The notes: a model not told the origin generated them from the sequence alone. 64,000 nucleotides of DNA from Chionoecetes opilio (GCA_016584305.1 JACEEZ010015238.1:236001-300000); one strand, 5' to 3'; shown: positions 31,085 through 43,353, counted from the first letter of the stretch. Numbers and translations: made by a program.

Positions 31085-34000
31085 TGTCGCAGAATGAGAT
31101 CGACAAGGCCAGGAAAGAAAGGAAACAGTCAAATAGGAAGTGTAGGAGTCTGAGAAAGAATAGGTCAAACAGCAAAGCTGAAAGAATAGAGTATGAAAGG
31201 GCATGGGAAGAGTATAAGAGTAAGCAAAAGGAGGTGAAATGCTTGGTGAGGAAGGCAAGAGTGAATGAAGAGCGAAAAGTGATCAGAGAACTTAGGGAAA
31301 AAGGTGAGGAAGGAGGTAGGGAATGGTATAAGTTCTTGAGAGAAGAGAGTAAGCATAGAGGAAATGTAGAAGAACTAGTGGTGAATGGCAGGTCACTAAG
31401 GGAGAAAAAGGAAATGGTCAGAGCTGTAGAAGACTTCTGGAAAGATATTGGAGGTGTGAATGAGCCTGATAGTGCCTTAGGGAACGTCACCTTAGGGAGG
31501 AAAATAGAGGAAATGATGGATGAAGAAATTAGAATGGATGAGATTGAAGGGTATGTAAGAAAAATGGAAAGGCTCCTGGAATGGACGGTATCCCGAATGA
31601 ATTATATAGAGAGGGAGGTGAGGGAGTAATTGAGGGAATGCATGAGTTGTTTGGACATAAATGGAGAGAGGAAAGGGTGCCTGGTGCCTGGAATGACAGT
31701 AGAATGACCCTCATACATAAGGGAGGACACAAAAGTAGGAAGGAGTAGGAAGGAGATTAAAAATTACAGGCCAATAGCGGTGTGTGACACGGTATGTAAG
31801 ATTTTCTGTGGTGTACTGAATAAAAGACTAGGTGAAGTTGTGGAAAGAAATAAGGTGATGGGTGAAGAGCAGAATGGATTCAGAAAAGACAGAAGAGGTG
31901 AGGACAATATGTTTGTAACGAATGAAGTGATTGAGAGAACAAGGAAGGAGGGAAGAAAGAAATATCTAGCCTTTCTAGATATTGAGAAAGCGTATGACAG
32001 AGTGGATAGGAGAATGCTGTGTAAGGTATTGGAGACGATTGGCATGAATGAGAAGGTTGTTAAAATAATAAGCAGTATGTATGAGAACACACAGGCCAAG
32101 TTCAGTATGGGTGACCTCAAGACTGGATGGGTGAATAGTAAGAAAGGAGTAAGACAGGGCTGTGTCCTTTCTCCTCTACTTTTTGGATTATATGTTGAGG
32201 AAATGGCAGTGAGAGTGAAGCGTACAGGTCTGGGTGTGAAAATTGGAGATGAAGTGTTGAGTGTACTGATGTATGCAGATGATGTGGTGATCCTTAGTGA
32301 AAACCACAATGAGCTACAAGAGATGCTGAATGCTGTGACTGAGTATGGAAGGGACTTCAACGTTAGGCTCAGTAAGGAGAAGAGTCAAGTGTTGGTGGTG
32401 AATGGGGATGACTCTGATGATGACAGGATTTGGATGGTGGGTGGGAATGAAATAAAGAGAACGAAAGAGTACAAGTATCTAGGTATTTGGTTAGATGATA
32501 AAGGCTGTGAGAAAACTAAACATGAGAGGATAGCTAGAGCCAACCAGTGGGTTGGAAGGCTAGGTAGTGTGGCAAGATGTCGGGCCAACAAGTATGAAGT
32601 GGTGAGAGGACTATGGAAGGGTGTGGCAGTCCCTAGCATTATGTATGGTCTGGAAACAATGGTGTGGTCTAGGAAGGAGTTGGACAGATTGGAAGTAACA
32701 CAGAACAAAGCAGGCAGAATAGCATTAGGAGCCAATACCCAGCAAACACAAAGACGGAGGGCCTCCGGAGGCCCTCCGTATGTCTTATCGGCGGCCCGAT
32801 GGAAGTGTACGACGTAGGGCCGCTGGGAATTTGCTCAGAGGCTCACCGGCGGGCCGCTCCCAGCGGCCCGCCGTAGGGCATATGACCATTTGCCGCTGTT
32901 ATATTAACTGATTGAGGAATATTTATGGTTATACTTTCTAAGTATATTGCAGATATAGTAATGTTTTAAGGGGTGTTGCACAACCCATTAGCCGATTAAT
33001 AGACTAATGGGCTGTTCAACACTTATAAAAACATTACTATATAATGCAATATGCTTAGAAAATTTAACCAGAAATATTCCTGTGTCGTTATCCAGTAATA
33101 CGATGAAAAGGAGATTGCTACGATCATAATTGCTACGGACATTGTTTATTTCATAAGTACAAAAACATTTTCGTTATTGAGTTTACATGCTGGTGTACGT
33201 GGAACACTGAACGGCGTGAACAGCCATGTAGAAGGATATAGGTTGCGGCGAACAACATAACTACATCCACCCACTCGTGCGTTTTCCAACTAACTGATTA
33301 TTTTCACTCAGACACAGCGCCAGGCGCCGTCAAGGAATTCCTAAAAAAACGTGTCGTACTGCAATTATTTATATTATTCAGTCTATTTCGATATAATGAA
33401 GGAGCGAAAACATGTTATAACTAAGTTGTCATTATGTTATCGACTGGTTAAGGGTGACAATTTAGGCCTTTTGTGGGTTTTAAACCCTTTGTAATGGCTA
33501 TCGTACGTCTGGCAGTTTAGTACATTGATAGCTGCGGGAAAAGATTTCAAATAATATTCTATTCTAAATCATGATATTATTCATATGTTAACTCCATCAT
33601 CTACATATTCCTTATTAGGTGTACCGTTGAGTATTAATATGTGTTGATAATATGTTGGAAGTTATTGAAATAAGGGAAAATATGACCTTGTGTTATTCCG
33701 TAATAATCTTCGCCGCGGTTAATCAAGTGTTATTTTTATATGATACTAGCTAGCTACACACACAGACTAACTGATAACCTTTTTCCATGTAAACTCCTTC
33801 CTATGTACGTATCTCATCTTTATTTCTATGTATCTCTGGGTGTTCCTGATAAAGCTGGAAATATTTGAAATAAACTGAAATATGATAATTTCTATAAACT
33901 ATTATAAAAACTTTTATAACAATTTTTAATAGCTTGAACAGGCCTAATAATAGTGATGGTACCGATATTGAAACACTAGGTATATTACTGAGTTAATATA

Positions 34001-35247
34001 TATAATATGAAATAAATATTCCCCACTTACAAATACGTACCAGCGCCCAACGGGCCTCCGGAGGATTGACGTCAAGTTGCCACTGCTTGTCACTATTGAT
34101 GTAATACTACATCAAGATAATCATATAACTGTTGTTTCAAAATGTTTACACATAGAAATATTCAATTCTTGAACTTCTGTACATTAATTTTCAGCATAGT
34201 AAATTATCCCGTCTGAAAATACACCAGCGGGCCTCCGGAGGGCTGACGGAGGTAAATTTGCCGCCGGCGGCCACCGTTCGCCGCTCTACGGCCTACGTCG
34301 GCCCGCCGGTGATGGTTAGCTGGGTAGGTATGTGGCAGTGGAAGCGATTAGAGGAGACATGGGATGGAGCACGTTCAGAGAGAGGATAGCAAAGGCAGGA
34401 CTGAGGTACAGAGCTAGACTGCAACGAATGGATGACAGCAAATGGGTAAGTAAGGTTAGGGACTGGAATATGTATGGGAAGTGGATGAAAGACTCAGTAA
34501 AAGTGGAAAGATGGACAGGTGAACTGGGAATGTTTGTGACAGGAGTGATGAGACATGGGAGTATGGCTGTATGCAAAAAGGAAATAAATAGGAGAGTGGA
34601 AGAGAAAGGGAAAGAAGAATGGCTGAGGGGAATGAGTGAGAAATCAACACTGGAATGGTACAGGAGAAAGGACCAGCCACGGTATGAAAGGTTCTATGAT
34701 GGTGGCTATGGAGGGGATTTACTCTTCAGAGCCAGGACAAAGTCGCTGGAGGTAAATAGTCGTATGTACAGATGAAAGAATGGTGGCAGCAAGGTGTGTG
34801 TGATGTGTGTGACAGGAGTGGATGAAACCGTGGAGCACTTGATGCTGGAATGTGAACGGTATGAGTATGCTAGAACAAAGATGTTGGAGGTAGTGGTAGG
34901 AGAGGTCGGAGTGGAAGAATGGCGAGAGATGAGAGACAGGAGAGTGGAGATGGAGTACCTGCTGGGGTTGTGTGCTGAGTGGAGGAGTGACAGTCGTGTG
35001 ATTGAGAGTGTAAAAGAATTCGTGGAGAGCACGTAGGAGAGAGCATGAGAGGCAGGGGGCCCCACAGTGATGGGGGACCCCGTATGAATGTGATGCAGAG
35101 AGAGGAAGGAGGGGAAAAAGAAATCCCTAGTTTTGCTTCCCCCTTTTGCTTCTCTCCCAACAGATTACGTGTGTGGGAGAACGCCGGACCAAAGGCTTCA
35201 CTGAAAATCCGCTGGGTGATTCCCAAATCAAGATCAAGATCAAGAAA
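31085..35247 (+). pseudogene. 5'-truncated LINE with YADD reverse transcriptase and C-terminal zinc finger
   Basis: After a charged linker (31085-31600), the RT domain shows KAPGMDGIPNELY (about 31575), NYRPIAVCDTV (about 31765), FLDIEKAYDRVDR (about 31972), GVRQGCVLSPLLF (about 32146) and MYADDVVIL (about 32270) with both catalytic Asp intact. Two frameshifts lie near 31570 and in a duplicated GTAGGAAGGA at about 31735. The frame continues to GRIALGAN (32735), is cut by the element at 32738-34324, and resumes with RYVAVEAIRGDMGW. After a stop at 34773 a C-x2-C...H-x4-C motif with ETVEHLMLEC follows, ending at a stop near 35034. The 3' UTR ends in an (ATCAAG)n tail at 35220-35247. The endonuclease is missing. 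GVRQGC with YADD suggests an RTE- or I-related LINE; clade not certain. Confidence 0.85.
32738..34324. mobile_element. TA-flanked TIR element inside the LINE, 1587 bp
   Basis: Ends CCCAGCAAAC and the complement CCCAGCTAAC are flanked by TA at 32736-32737 and 34325-34326. Removing the element and one TA joins GGAGCCAATAGG and restores LINE codons for GANRYVAVEA. The ends contain GC-rich palindromes (GGGCCTCCGGAGGCCC at about 32759, and related CTCCGGAGG near 34050 and 34230), while the core is AT-rich. No transposase was found. Tc1/mariner-type mobilisation is inferred from the TA site. Confidence 0.85.
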
Positions 35248-35320
35248 CCAATCTGTTTTCAATTGCGAGAAAAAACGGTCTTCGTACCAAGACGATGCTT
35301 GGACGACAAAAACACGGCTC

Positions 35321-35610
35321 ATAGCATATTGATATAGTACTCGAGCCCTATACCGTCTTCTGTTACCCATCGGCGAGAGAGAGCACACGCCGCCGCACGG
35401 GGAGTAAGCGACGTCAATTTACATAGCCGCTTCAGCCACGTGCGTTAACATTACAATAGGTACGTACGTTAATGTGGAGACAATAAAGGATGTATTATGT
35501 TCATGGTCATATTACGGTTACTGTATGTTATGAGCATTGTCTAATGAATGTATTCTGTTATTCCAGTCGTCAGCATTGTCTTCATGGAATAAACCTCATG
35601 ATCATGACAA
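35321..35610. other. No recognisable feature
   Basis: Sequence between the right inverted-repeat arm and the point where gypsy gag resumes. No coding or repeat assignment. Confidence 0.4.
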
Positions 35611-36540
35611 ATGGTTTCAATACCTATTTACTCCCCTCCTCTGCCCCCCCCCCAACACTCCTGTGCCTGCAGCGCCTCCGACGGGGTCCGGGCGCCCGCG
35701 GTGTTTACCCCAAGTGACACCCCTGCCGGCTCCACGAAATTCCTCAGTGCGCTGGAGAGACCCGGGGCGCGAGGGGGCCATGGCAATGCTCTGGCGCACA
35801 GCTCTTCCACGGACGCCCGCCTCTCCGACATGGCTTCCGCTATTCAGCGATTAGAGGCCGCCTTCTCAGCCCTCCACTGCCCTACTAGCCGCAAGTATTG
35901 TTATTACCATGGTCGCTTCGGTGCGGCAGTCAGGAATTGTCAACCTCCACGTTCGTGGGCGGGAAACGACCAGCGCGGGAGTCAGTGAACGCGCACATGG
36001 TCTCCCGCCCTCACCTCTCGGGCCTCCACCGCGAGGCACTCTCCGGGCCATGTCATCCTGATGAACAACCCGACCGATCCCCGCATATCGCCGCCCGACT
36101 ACCTACACAGGTCCATCCGTGCCCCTCCGCCCCTGGTCAACCCACCACAGATTATCGTATCACCCCGACCAACCACCACAGATTTTCGGGCCTTCCACCA
36201 GATCCCCGTGGCTGAAGAGGACGTGACGACGCCTTTCGGCCTGTTTGAGTACCCCTACATGAATGTCGGACTACGCAATGCGGCTCAGACCTTCCAGCAC
36301 TTTATGGATAAAGTAGTCATGGGACTCGACTTCGTCTTGGTGTACATCGACGACATCCTTGTCGCCTCATCGTCGCACCAACAACACGACCTCCACCTGC
36401 GCCAGCTGCTCACTCGGCTTTAGGAGTTTGGTTTAAGGATCCACCCAGCGAAGTGTGTGTTGGGTGCTCCGGCGTTGGACTTCTTGGGCCACAGAGTCAC
36501 GTCAGCGGGCTTATCCGAGGCCTACGATATACAAGACCTG
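35611..36540 (+). pseudogene. gypsy Gag C-terminal part and partial reverse transcriptase
   Basis: The frame 35611-35988 ends with KYCYYHGRFGAAVRNCQPPRSWAGN, the Cys/His region at the Gag C-terminus of CsRn1-like gypsy elements. Protease and RT N-terminus are largely deleted. From about 36185 the frame gives FRAFHQIPVAEED, TPFGLFEYPYMNVGLRNAAQTF and VYIDDILVAS, with the catalytic YIDD at 36343-36354. A TAG at 36421 interrupts, then EFGLRIHPAKC and DFLGHRVTS continue to about 36515. The homology ends near 36540. With 30097-30930 it forms one split, dead element. Confidence 0.8.
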
Positions 36541-36544
36541 GTCA

Positions 36545-36913
36545 GTGGGGGGGTGAGAGTGATGACGAGACAACAGTAGGGCTTTATTTCTATCCTTTAC
36601 TGGTTATATCATCTCTCCTCCTCCTCCTCCTCATCATTCTTCTCCTCCTCCTCCTCATTCTTCTTCCTCCTCCTCCTCATTCTTCTCCTCTTCTCTCTTC
36701 ATTCCCTCATTCTTCCTTCTTACCATAATTATCTCTCATTACTCATTATTCTCATCATAATATCGTATTACATCTTTTCCTATCTTCCCTCCTTCCTTCC
36801 TTCCTTCCTTCTCTCCCATTCTCCCCTCCTTTCCTCCCTTCTATCCCATCCCTCCTTCTCTCCCTCCCTCCTTCCTTTTCTCCTTCCTTTCTTCCCTCCT
36901 CCCATCCCTCCCT

Positions 36914-36967
<54 letters not shown>

Positions 36968-37004
36968 TCATATATATAAATATTTATATACATTTATATA
37001 TATA

Positions 37005-37071
<67 letters not shown>
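36545..37071. repeat. Microsatellite block: CTC/TTC, TTCC and (TA)n
   Basis: Pyrimidine-rich CTCCTC/TTC repeats lie at 36612-36720, CCTT repeats at 36785-36905, and (TA)n at 36917-36963 and 37010-37070. The TA tracts are palindromic and form the flank of the next LTR. Confidence 0.9.
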
Positions 37072-37075
<4 letters not shown>

Positions 37076-37779
37076 ACGCTCTCCACTCCTCTCCTGGACC
37101 TTACCACACCACCATAGGTGTTACAGGCTGAAGGCTGTACAGGAAGAGGTGTTTTACGTTACAATAACCGCTGCAGGCAACTTACTTCTGCAGCGACTTC
37201 TACAGGATCCGGCGTGTCAGGGTGAAGCGAGTTAATGTATCTCACGAGGTCAACACACAGCCGAATAAAGACACAGAGGCATTTCTTAGTTTAATGAACA
37301 AGCCACACTCACTACAAAGACAGTACCACACTACACAGTCGCCTTCCCATCTCTTGAAGACTGTCCCCAAAGGCTACATTTTACAGTACACAGTTCCTTC
37401 CTCAGTACAACACACACAGTACAACTCCACACAAACCCCCTCCACCATCGCCGCAACCACCCCGCGCCCTCTCGCTGGCGCACTACACCCGCACGCGTCT
37501 AGGCCTCAACCCTCATGTCTGCTGTCCTGCGAGCCACTGCCCACCGCCAGCACCGCCACCCTCGCGCTGCCTTGGCACACCTCCCCAGCCTCCCACCCCA
37601 AAACCCCATCCTCTCTCACTGCTGGTGTCCAAGTCGCTCCGCCCGCATACCCTCACACACACACACACACTGCCTCGCCCCCACAGTCTCCAGGGTGCCA
37701 CCGCGCCCCATCCAATCATACACACAGACACCCAAAGCACGCTTCCCCCACCCATAATGCAATTACGCTATACGTAACA
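37072..37779 (-). repeat. 3' LTR of a minus-strand LTR retrotransposon
   Basis: On the minus strand the 708-bp segment starts TGTTACGTATAGCG and ends GAGAGCGTAACA. It is preceded by a purine-rich tract (TTAGGAGGGGATGA, 37780-37793) in the polypurine position. Ends of the TGTTA...TAACA type also occur in the LTRs at 48131-49059. No second LTR was seen, so the copy is 5'-truncated near 39600. Confidence 0.65.
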
Positions 37780-39600
37780 TCATCCCCTCCTAAGGGTTGA
37801 CCGTCCCCGATCAAAAACAAAATATCCACATCTTAATTAGCACTAAAAAAAAAACCATAATACATGTACGAACAACAATAATCAAATTCCTCTTGGCAAT
37901 TAATGCAATCAATTACTAATTCTCCCACCACAACAAACCTGGAGTAGATTAATGCCTCACTCCACCCCTCCACCGCAAACCACCCCTACCTCCACCACCC
38001 ACCAACTCCACCTTCACCTCCACCTCCACCACAACACCACTACCTCCACCACCAAACTCCCCCTCCACCACTCCACCACAACATGAAGTGGAATAATGCC
38101 CCCACACCACCACAGGGGTTGCCCCCTGGCCCCTCAACAGAGGCTCCTACGCAGAAGGGTACCTCGACCTCCCCGCAGGCCATCTGCGGCATCCTCCTCG
38201 CACGGAACTTAACGAAGTCCCAGCTGGCCCAAACCTTCCCGTGTTTTGAAGGAAGAACCTGCCACAAGGCGGTGGCGGGTTCCTCCCCCCGGGACTTTCT
38301 CAAAACAGCGTACATACCCCTCCGCTGGCCGTCGACACCAAGCGAATATCCCCCCCCCCCCCTTAACCTCTGTAGGCAGGACTGCGCATCGCGCATCACC
38401 TCCGCCACCACCACCACCACCCACTATTAAAAACCACCCGTTAACCACCACCACCTCCTTCTGCTGCGTCGCCGTCAGCACCGCGCACCGCCCCCGCGCG
38501 TAACCTCCACCCACCACACTTCTACCACACACAAAGCCACCACCAGCTGTGAGCTGCAAGTCCCTCCATCACCATCCACCAGCTGCCCCTGCAGTGTTGG
38601 AAGGTCACCAGGCAGCCCTTCTCTTTCCCCGCCCGCGAGACACCTCCAGCAAGAACACAGAGCTGCTACCTCAACCACAGGCTACCTGGACCACAGGGAC
38701 TTCCTCTAACCCTGGGCCCGCCTCAGAGGTGACCACATTCCAGGAGACCACACTCCACTGGACCCCGCACAGCTCCCCCTGTTCCACTGCTCCAGTCTCG
38801 CGGTGGAAAGGCGCCACGACCCTCCCGATAAACCATGCCTTCCACTGCAGAACGCCGGTGACGGTGCGGCAGAACTTAGCAGTAACGCGCTACGGCTGGC
38901 ACTGCTTGGTAGAAGGCACTTCGGTGTCTCCCTCCACCATCATAACAGGCCGTTACCGCTACCTGCCACAGCTTCGGCGGGGGCCACCCCCTGCGCTCGC
39001 CATCCTCCTGAAGGCGTAGCAGAGGCAGGTATGGGGACGTCCTCTTCATCCTGGCCCTCCGAGGCCTTCCCTGCTGGCTGCGCGGCTTCCCTTGTTCACC
39101 ACGCCTGCGGCTCTTCTGCCGGGGCGGCAGGCCGCCCTTCAGTCGTAGGCGCTTGCTCCGCACCTGCAGGAGTGTCAGGCCCCCAGCGCGGCCCCTCCTG
39201 CCCTTTACGCCGCTTGCCAGCGCCGCGAAAGGGGCCCAGCAGGCACTCCACGCCGCCTTTCCATCATGCAGCGACGATTCACGCCACCCCGAACGGCCAC
39301 ACACTGCAGCGCGGCCCTGGGATGACGAAGGCGAGGCAGGCAGGGGAGGAGCGGAGCGCCGCTCAGTCCCCTCCCGAACTAGCGGCCGACTCGCGCGGAC
39401 CACCGCCACCGCCGCCTTTCCATCACCTCCTGAAGAAGGCGGGGCAGGGAGGCGAAGGGTGGAGCGCCGCTCAGCCGGAACTACCTCCGCCGGGACGTCA
39501 CCGGCGAGTAAGGGCACCTCTTCTCCGCATACCCTTACCGTCCTCCTCTCTGGATCGACGCACACCTTACCCTGCATCAGGCTCGGTATTTATAATAAGG
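37780..39600 (-). pseudogene. Internal part of a protease-only LTR element (minus strand)
   Basis: From about 39577 leftward the frame encodes CVDPERRTVRVCGEEVPLL, then a Pro/Arg-rich linker with RRARMKRTSPYLPLL and GWPPPKLWQV. The same order occurs at 49670-50210 in the element at 48131-53061 (DLGRRTVRLCGEEVPLL, RRARMKKTSPYLPLL). This is the C-terminal edge of a retropepsin domain and what follows it. No reverse transcriptase or integrase motif lies between it and the LTR. The stretch 37800-38560 is a CCACCA-rich low-complexity region whose open frames are not credible. Confidence 0.6.
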
Positions 39601-40598
39601 CTATGGGATTCCCATAAGGTTCGACATAACATAAAGTCGCCCATAAGATCTCCTATGGATCTAGCAGTTCCTGCTGACATAACTTCCTGCTAAACGTAGC
39701 AGTTACATTACCCTAAAATGTCTCTTAGATCATGAAATAACGCTTGAAATCAATAAAATATGAGCAATAAATAATGTGAGAACCTTACGAACCGAAAATA
39801 AAGCAATTTTAAAGGATTAATTCATATATACATGTAAATAACATCCCGTAGAAACGTTTTACGCGGGAACGATGTAAACACTTGTCTGAGTTGTCTCTCT
39901 CCTCCCTATATGGCCTATAAATAACATGTTATATCTCCAAAAGTAATGGTACAAGGGTGACGGAAGGATACACAACAGATAAACCGCGTAGTAAAGAAGG
40001 AGAAAGGAGCACAAGCCAGGGAGGGAGTGATGACCTGATAGAGATACGGCAGTATACGTAGCTAGGTAGATATACTGCCGTATCTGTAGCTACGTATAAT
40101 GCCGTATCTCTGCCTGGTCATCACTTCCTCCCTGGCTATTGCTTCTTTCTCCTCCTTTACTACATGGTTTACCTTGTGTGTATCTTTCCGTCACCCTTCC
40201 GCCATTATATATGGAAATATGATGTTATTTGGTAAATTTCTAGTATTTGCCCATACTCGATCTCTCCCCTCCTCCAAACAAGCTTGGGGACCTGTAGGAA
40301 TGTGGGGTTTTAGAGTGGGGACTAAATAATGCGTCGAAAACACGTATTTTTGGAGTTATATAGGAGTCTACTTTGTCTACCTCGTCTACCTTGTGACGTC
40401 ACGCAAAGCAGTACACACGCAAAACAGCCCTCCGTAAAATCGACCCTTACGCGGTATTTTGGACACTAGCACGCAACAGCTAGTCGCCAGGGCAAGTGTG
40501 AACATCTGCAGATTCTCTTTTAAACGGGAAACTGAGGCAAGAATTCAGGAGGAGTGAGCTATTCGACATAAAAGGTAGGCGAGACCAGCTGAACCAAA
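39601..40598. other. Foldback element and transposon fragment; no gene
   Basis: At 39868-39943 a fragment of the 1.04 kb TA-element interior (AACACTTGTCT, then CTCCAAAAGTAATGG) is present. 39953-40199 is an imperfect foldback: arms with AAGGGTGACGGAAGGATACA and its complement, centred on TACGGCAGTATACGTAGCT. At 40265-40330 ACAAGCTTGGGGACCTGTAG resembles the right terminus of the telomere-array elements. Confidence 0.6.
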
Positions 40599-42058
40599 AT
40601 GGCGCCCACCACTCCTGATGTAAACAATGATACCCAAGGTAGCGATGATATCTTCCCATGCTCTATATGTCAGGCACATTGTAACAATGGTATCAAATGT
40701 AATAGCTGCAACATGTGGAGTCACTACCGGTGCTCAGAAATGCCAACATACTGCATTATTGCACTCGCCAGCTCAAACAGGAGGTTTACCTGCCAACCAT
40801 GTACTAGGCTAAGCTACCCGGACTATGACACTAAGGCAGCAGAGATTGAGGACTGTAAACAAAATTATATGTTACGTAAGTCAATGACAGGCTCTCAAGA
40901 CCCCGAAACAACTGTTGCAATCTCTGATGTCCCAGGTGGGACACCAGAGGGAATCTGAAGTTGACCTGGACAGAATCTTACAGGAGCCCAGGAATACACC
41001 TAACTCTGCTAGCCCAGCAAGCCAGGTGGAGGATATACCAGACTTAACCTTACCACCAGGACAAGCTGAGACAGGGCTGGACTCACAGCCACCTAAGGAC
41101 AACACTCATCAACAAGCAGGGCATAGAAAGGTAAAAATATGCAGTTTTTACCTTAAAAATATGTGCAAACATGGACTACAAGGAGAAAAGTGTAAATACC
41201 CCTACCCAAAACCTTGTGCTACATTCATGAAGCATGGACTGGATGAAAACCTTGGCTGTACTCTGGGGTGGAAATGCAGTGACTATCATCCTCTTGTATG
41301 TAGGTCATCACTACATACAAGAGAATGCAAACGTAGGGAATGCAAATACCCACACATAAAAGGAACTAAAAGACCAAACAACCAGTACTACCCCAGATCA
41401 ACCCAGCAAAGAAATCAGAGGGAAGACAGGGCAACGATCACCACATACACATAGAAACGCTCCACCCCCTGAACACCACAGGCAAGATGCCCAAAGGCCA
41501 AATGGGCCCCCTCCTCAGGTATAGAACAATGCAAGTGGCCCCACCACACATATAAATAGAAATAACCCCACCATTGGCGTACAACAAAATGTAGACCAGG
41601 GTAATTTTTTAGAGCACATGGTGGAGAAACTACTGGACATGGAGAAACACTCGCAGTCCACAATCAACCGTCTAGTAGAACGAATAGACAGACTGGAAAC
41701 GAGGCAGAGAGGGGGCTGCAGTCTCCAACACTAACCAGTTTCTATACTGGAAATATCAGGGGCCTTTATCCAATCTGCAATCAGACAAAGGTCCCAATGA
41801 TTAAAGAGTTAGCAGAGACATAAAACTTTCTCTTTATGGCCTTCTCAGAAACTCACCTCACAAAAGATCACCTGGATGCAGAAGTGCAAATAGAAAACTA
41901 CACCCTCATCAGACAGGATAGAGAAGGAAGAAGCCATGGAGGAGTGGCAGTGTACATAAAACAAGAGGTAGCAGCCAGTGTAGAGGTACTGTATCTTTCT
42001 CAAATGGTACAACAGAAATGCTGGCAATATTTATCAAAGACTATATTGTATTAAATGA
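40599..42058 (+). pseudogene. LINE 5' part: zinc-finger ORF1 and N-terminal endonuclease
   Basis: The frame from ATG 40599 encodes a PHD-like Cys-rich finger (CSICQAHCNNGIKCNSC, MWSHYRC, FTCQPC). The next frame (40915-41454) carries CCCH-type fingers (CSFYLKNMCKHGLQGEKC, CATFMKHG, CKRRECKYPH) as in ORF1 of some Jockey-like LINEs. A short coiled-coil segment MVEKLLDMEKHSQSTINRLV at about 41620 ends at a stop. The endonuclease starts near 41740 with YTGNIRGLYPICNQTK and continues as MAFSETHLTKDHLDA and RSHGGVAVYIKQ. It is cut at about 42058. Frameshifts and a stop (near 41822) make it non-functional. RT is absent. Confidence 0.8.
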
Positions 42059-42065
42059 ATGAATT

Positions 42066-42130
42066 TTGTGGATTAGGTATTTCAACATAATTATGCAAAG
42101 AAAAAATGGGTCTGGACGATTACTTTAAGA
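42066..42130. repeat. Solo right end of the TTAA-flanked element family
   Basis: GTGGATTAGG, then AAATGGGTCTGGACGATTAC and TTAA, match 28757-28833, the right terminus of the 2.8 kb element. The left part is missing. Confidence 0.6.
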
Positions 42131-43278
42131 TGTTGGATGGCGAAATTATCCATGATGTTAATCATGTTTTTTTATGGAATAAGAAATCATACTACCCTTG
42201 TGCACACAATCAATAATCTTTCAGCATCAATGGAGAAATATATTCACCCAAACATTTTGACGTAACAATCCTAAAGGCTGTCGGACCATACATGAGTAGA
42301 TCATACTTTCAAATACTATTTCTTCTAACCATTGTTCATGGTATGGACTTGAGTATATCAAAACTATTGGTTTTATTAGTGAAAACCTGATTTTCAACAT
42401 TAGAACACAAGATTGCCTTATTTGGTTAAAATAACATCAAATACTGGTCGCGAGCACCCAGCTGTCCGAAAGTTGCCTATCTAATCAAGATTTATGGACA
42501 TTTGGAACGGGATCTTAATATTCAGTGTAGTGGCCTATTTTAGAAGTAAAATCTGAAAATTCTTAAACAAACCTAATATCTGTAGATCCACATATTAATC
42601 TGTAGATCTGGTAACACTGGGGGCCGTGTTTATTTAAAAAATGTCGGCTGGCGAGATTAGACGTGGCGTTAATCATGTTTTTTATAGAATAAGAAATCAT
42701 ACTACCCTTGTGCGAATATCTATAGTCTTTCAGCATCAATGGAGAAACATATTCACCCAAACATTTTGACGTAATACTTCCTTGGAGACTCTCGGACCAG
42801 CAGGGCCCATACTCATAAAGATTTAGGATTCGTCCTAGGATTCGTCCTAACCCTGCGTCCTAAGGTTCGAGGAAAGTCTAAGACGCGTCCTAAGACGGCG
42901 GCTTAGGACGAAGCGCTGAGCGCTACATTTAGCAAGAGTCCAATTTGGATTTCATGAAATATCACTACTAAGAGTCATCAGAAAGGTATAAAAATATCAA
43001 AAAACACAAGATTAATATTTCTATGATAATTGCTGAAGACTACAACGAATGAATTCATCTATAAGAATAATTGTACCAGATATGCAACGTTCCGTTCAAA
43101 AGACACAAGCATTGACATTGTCTTCGCTCTATCGACGAGAAAAATAATATTTTTCAGGACGAGACTTTCATCCTTGGCCAGCTCTTTCAAGCAAGGAAAA
43201 ATGTCCTATGTCCTGCGAGGGGAATTTTCCATGCCGAGATGATCGGCGAAGAGCAAGGCAGATGCCTGACAGGCCATC

Positions 43279-43353
43279 GCCAACCACATGATGATCATGT
43301 GGTTGGCTATGGAAGGCGGCGCGGCGATCATGATGATCGCCGCGCCGCCTTCC
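43279..43353. repeat. Two adjacent GC-rich hairpins
   Basis: 43279-43307 (GCCAACCACATG...CATGTGGTTGGC) and 43311-43353 (GGAAGGCGGCGCGGCGATCA and its complement) are near-perfect palindromes with loops of a few bases. They sit in a segment of about 115 bp (about 43234-43350) absent from the paralogous copy at 62140-62170. Confidence 0.8.

Larger units (their letters stand above)
30934..35320. mobile_element. Inverted-repeat-bounded segment carrying a LINE
   Basis: GAGCCGTGTTTTTGTCGTCC at 30934 extends for about 46 bp as an imperfect inverted match to the sequence ending at 35320. Between the arms lie about 100 bp of AT-rich sequence, a 5'-truncated LINE and, inside that, a DNA transposon. The simplest reading is a short TIR or foldback element in the gypsy gag, later hit by the LINE. 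No target duplication could be defined. Confidence 0.5.

Noticed and set aside
37222..38560. Several overlapping frames of 100-190 codons
   Set aside because: This is LTR and CCACCA-rich low-complexity sequence open in many frames on both strands; no conserved motif.
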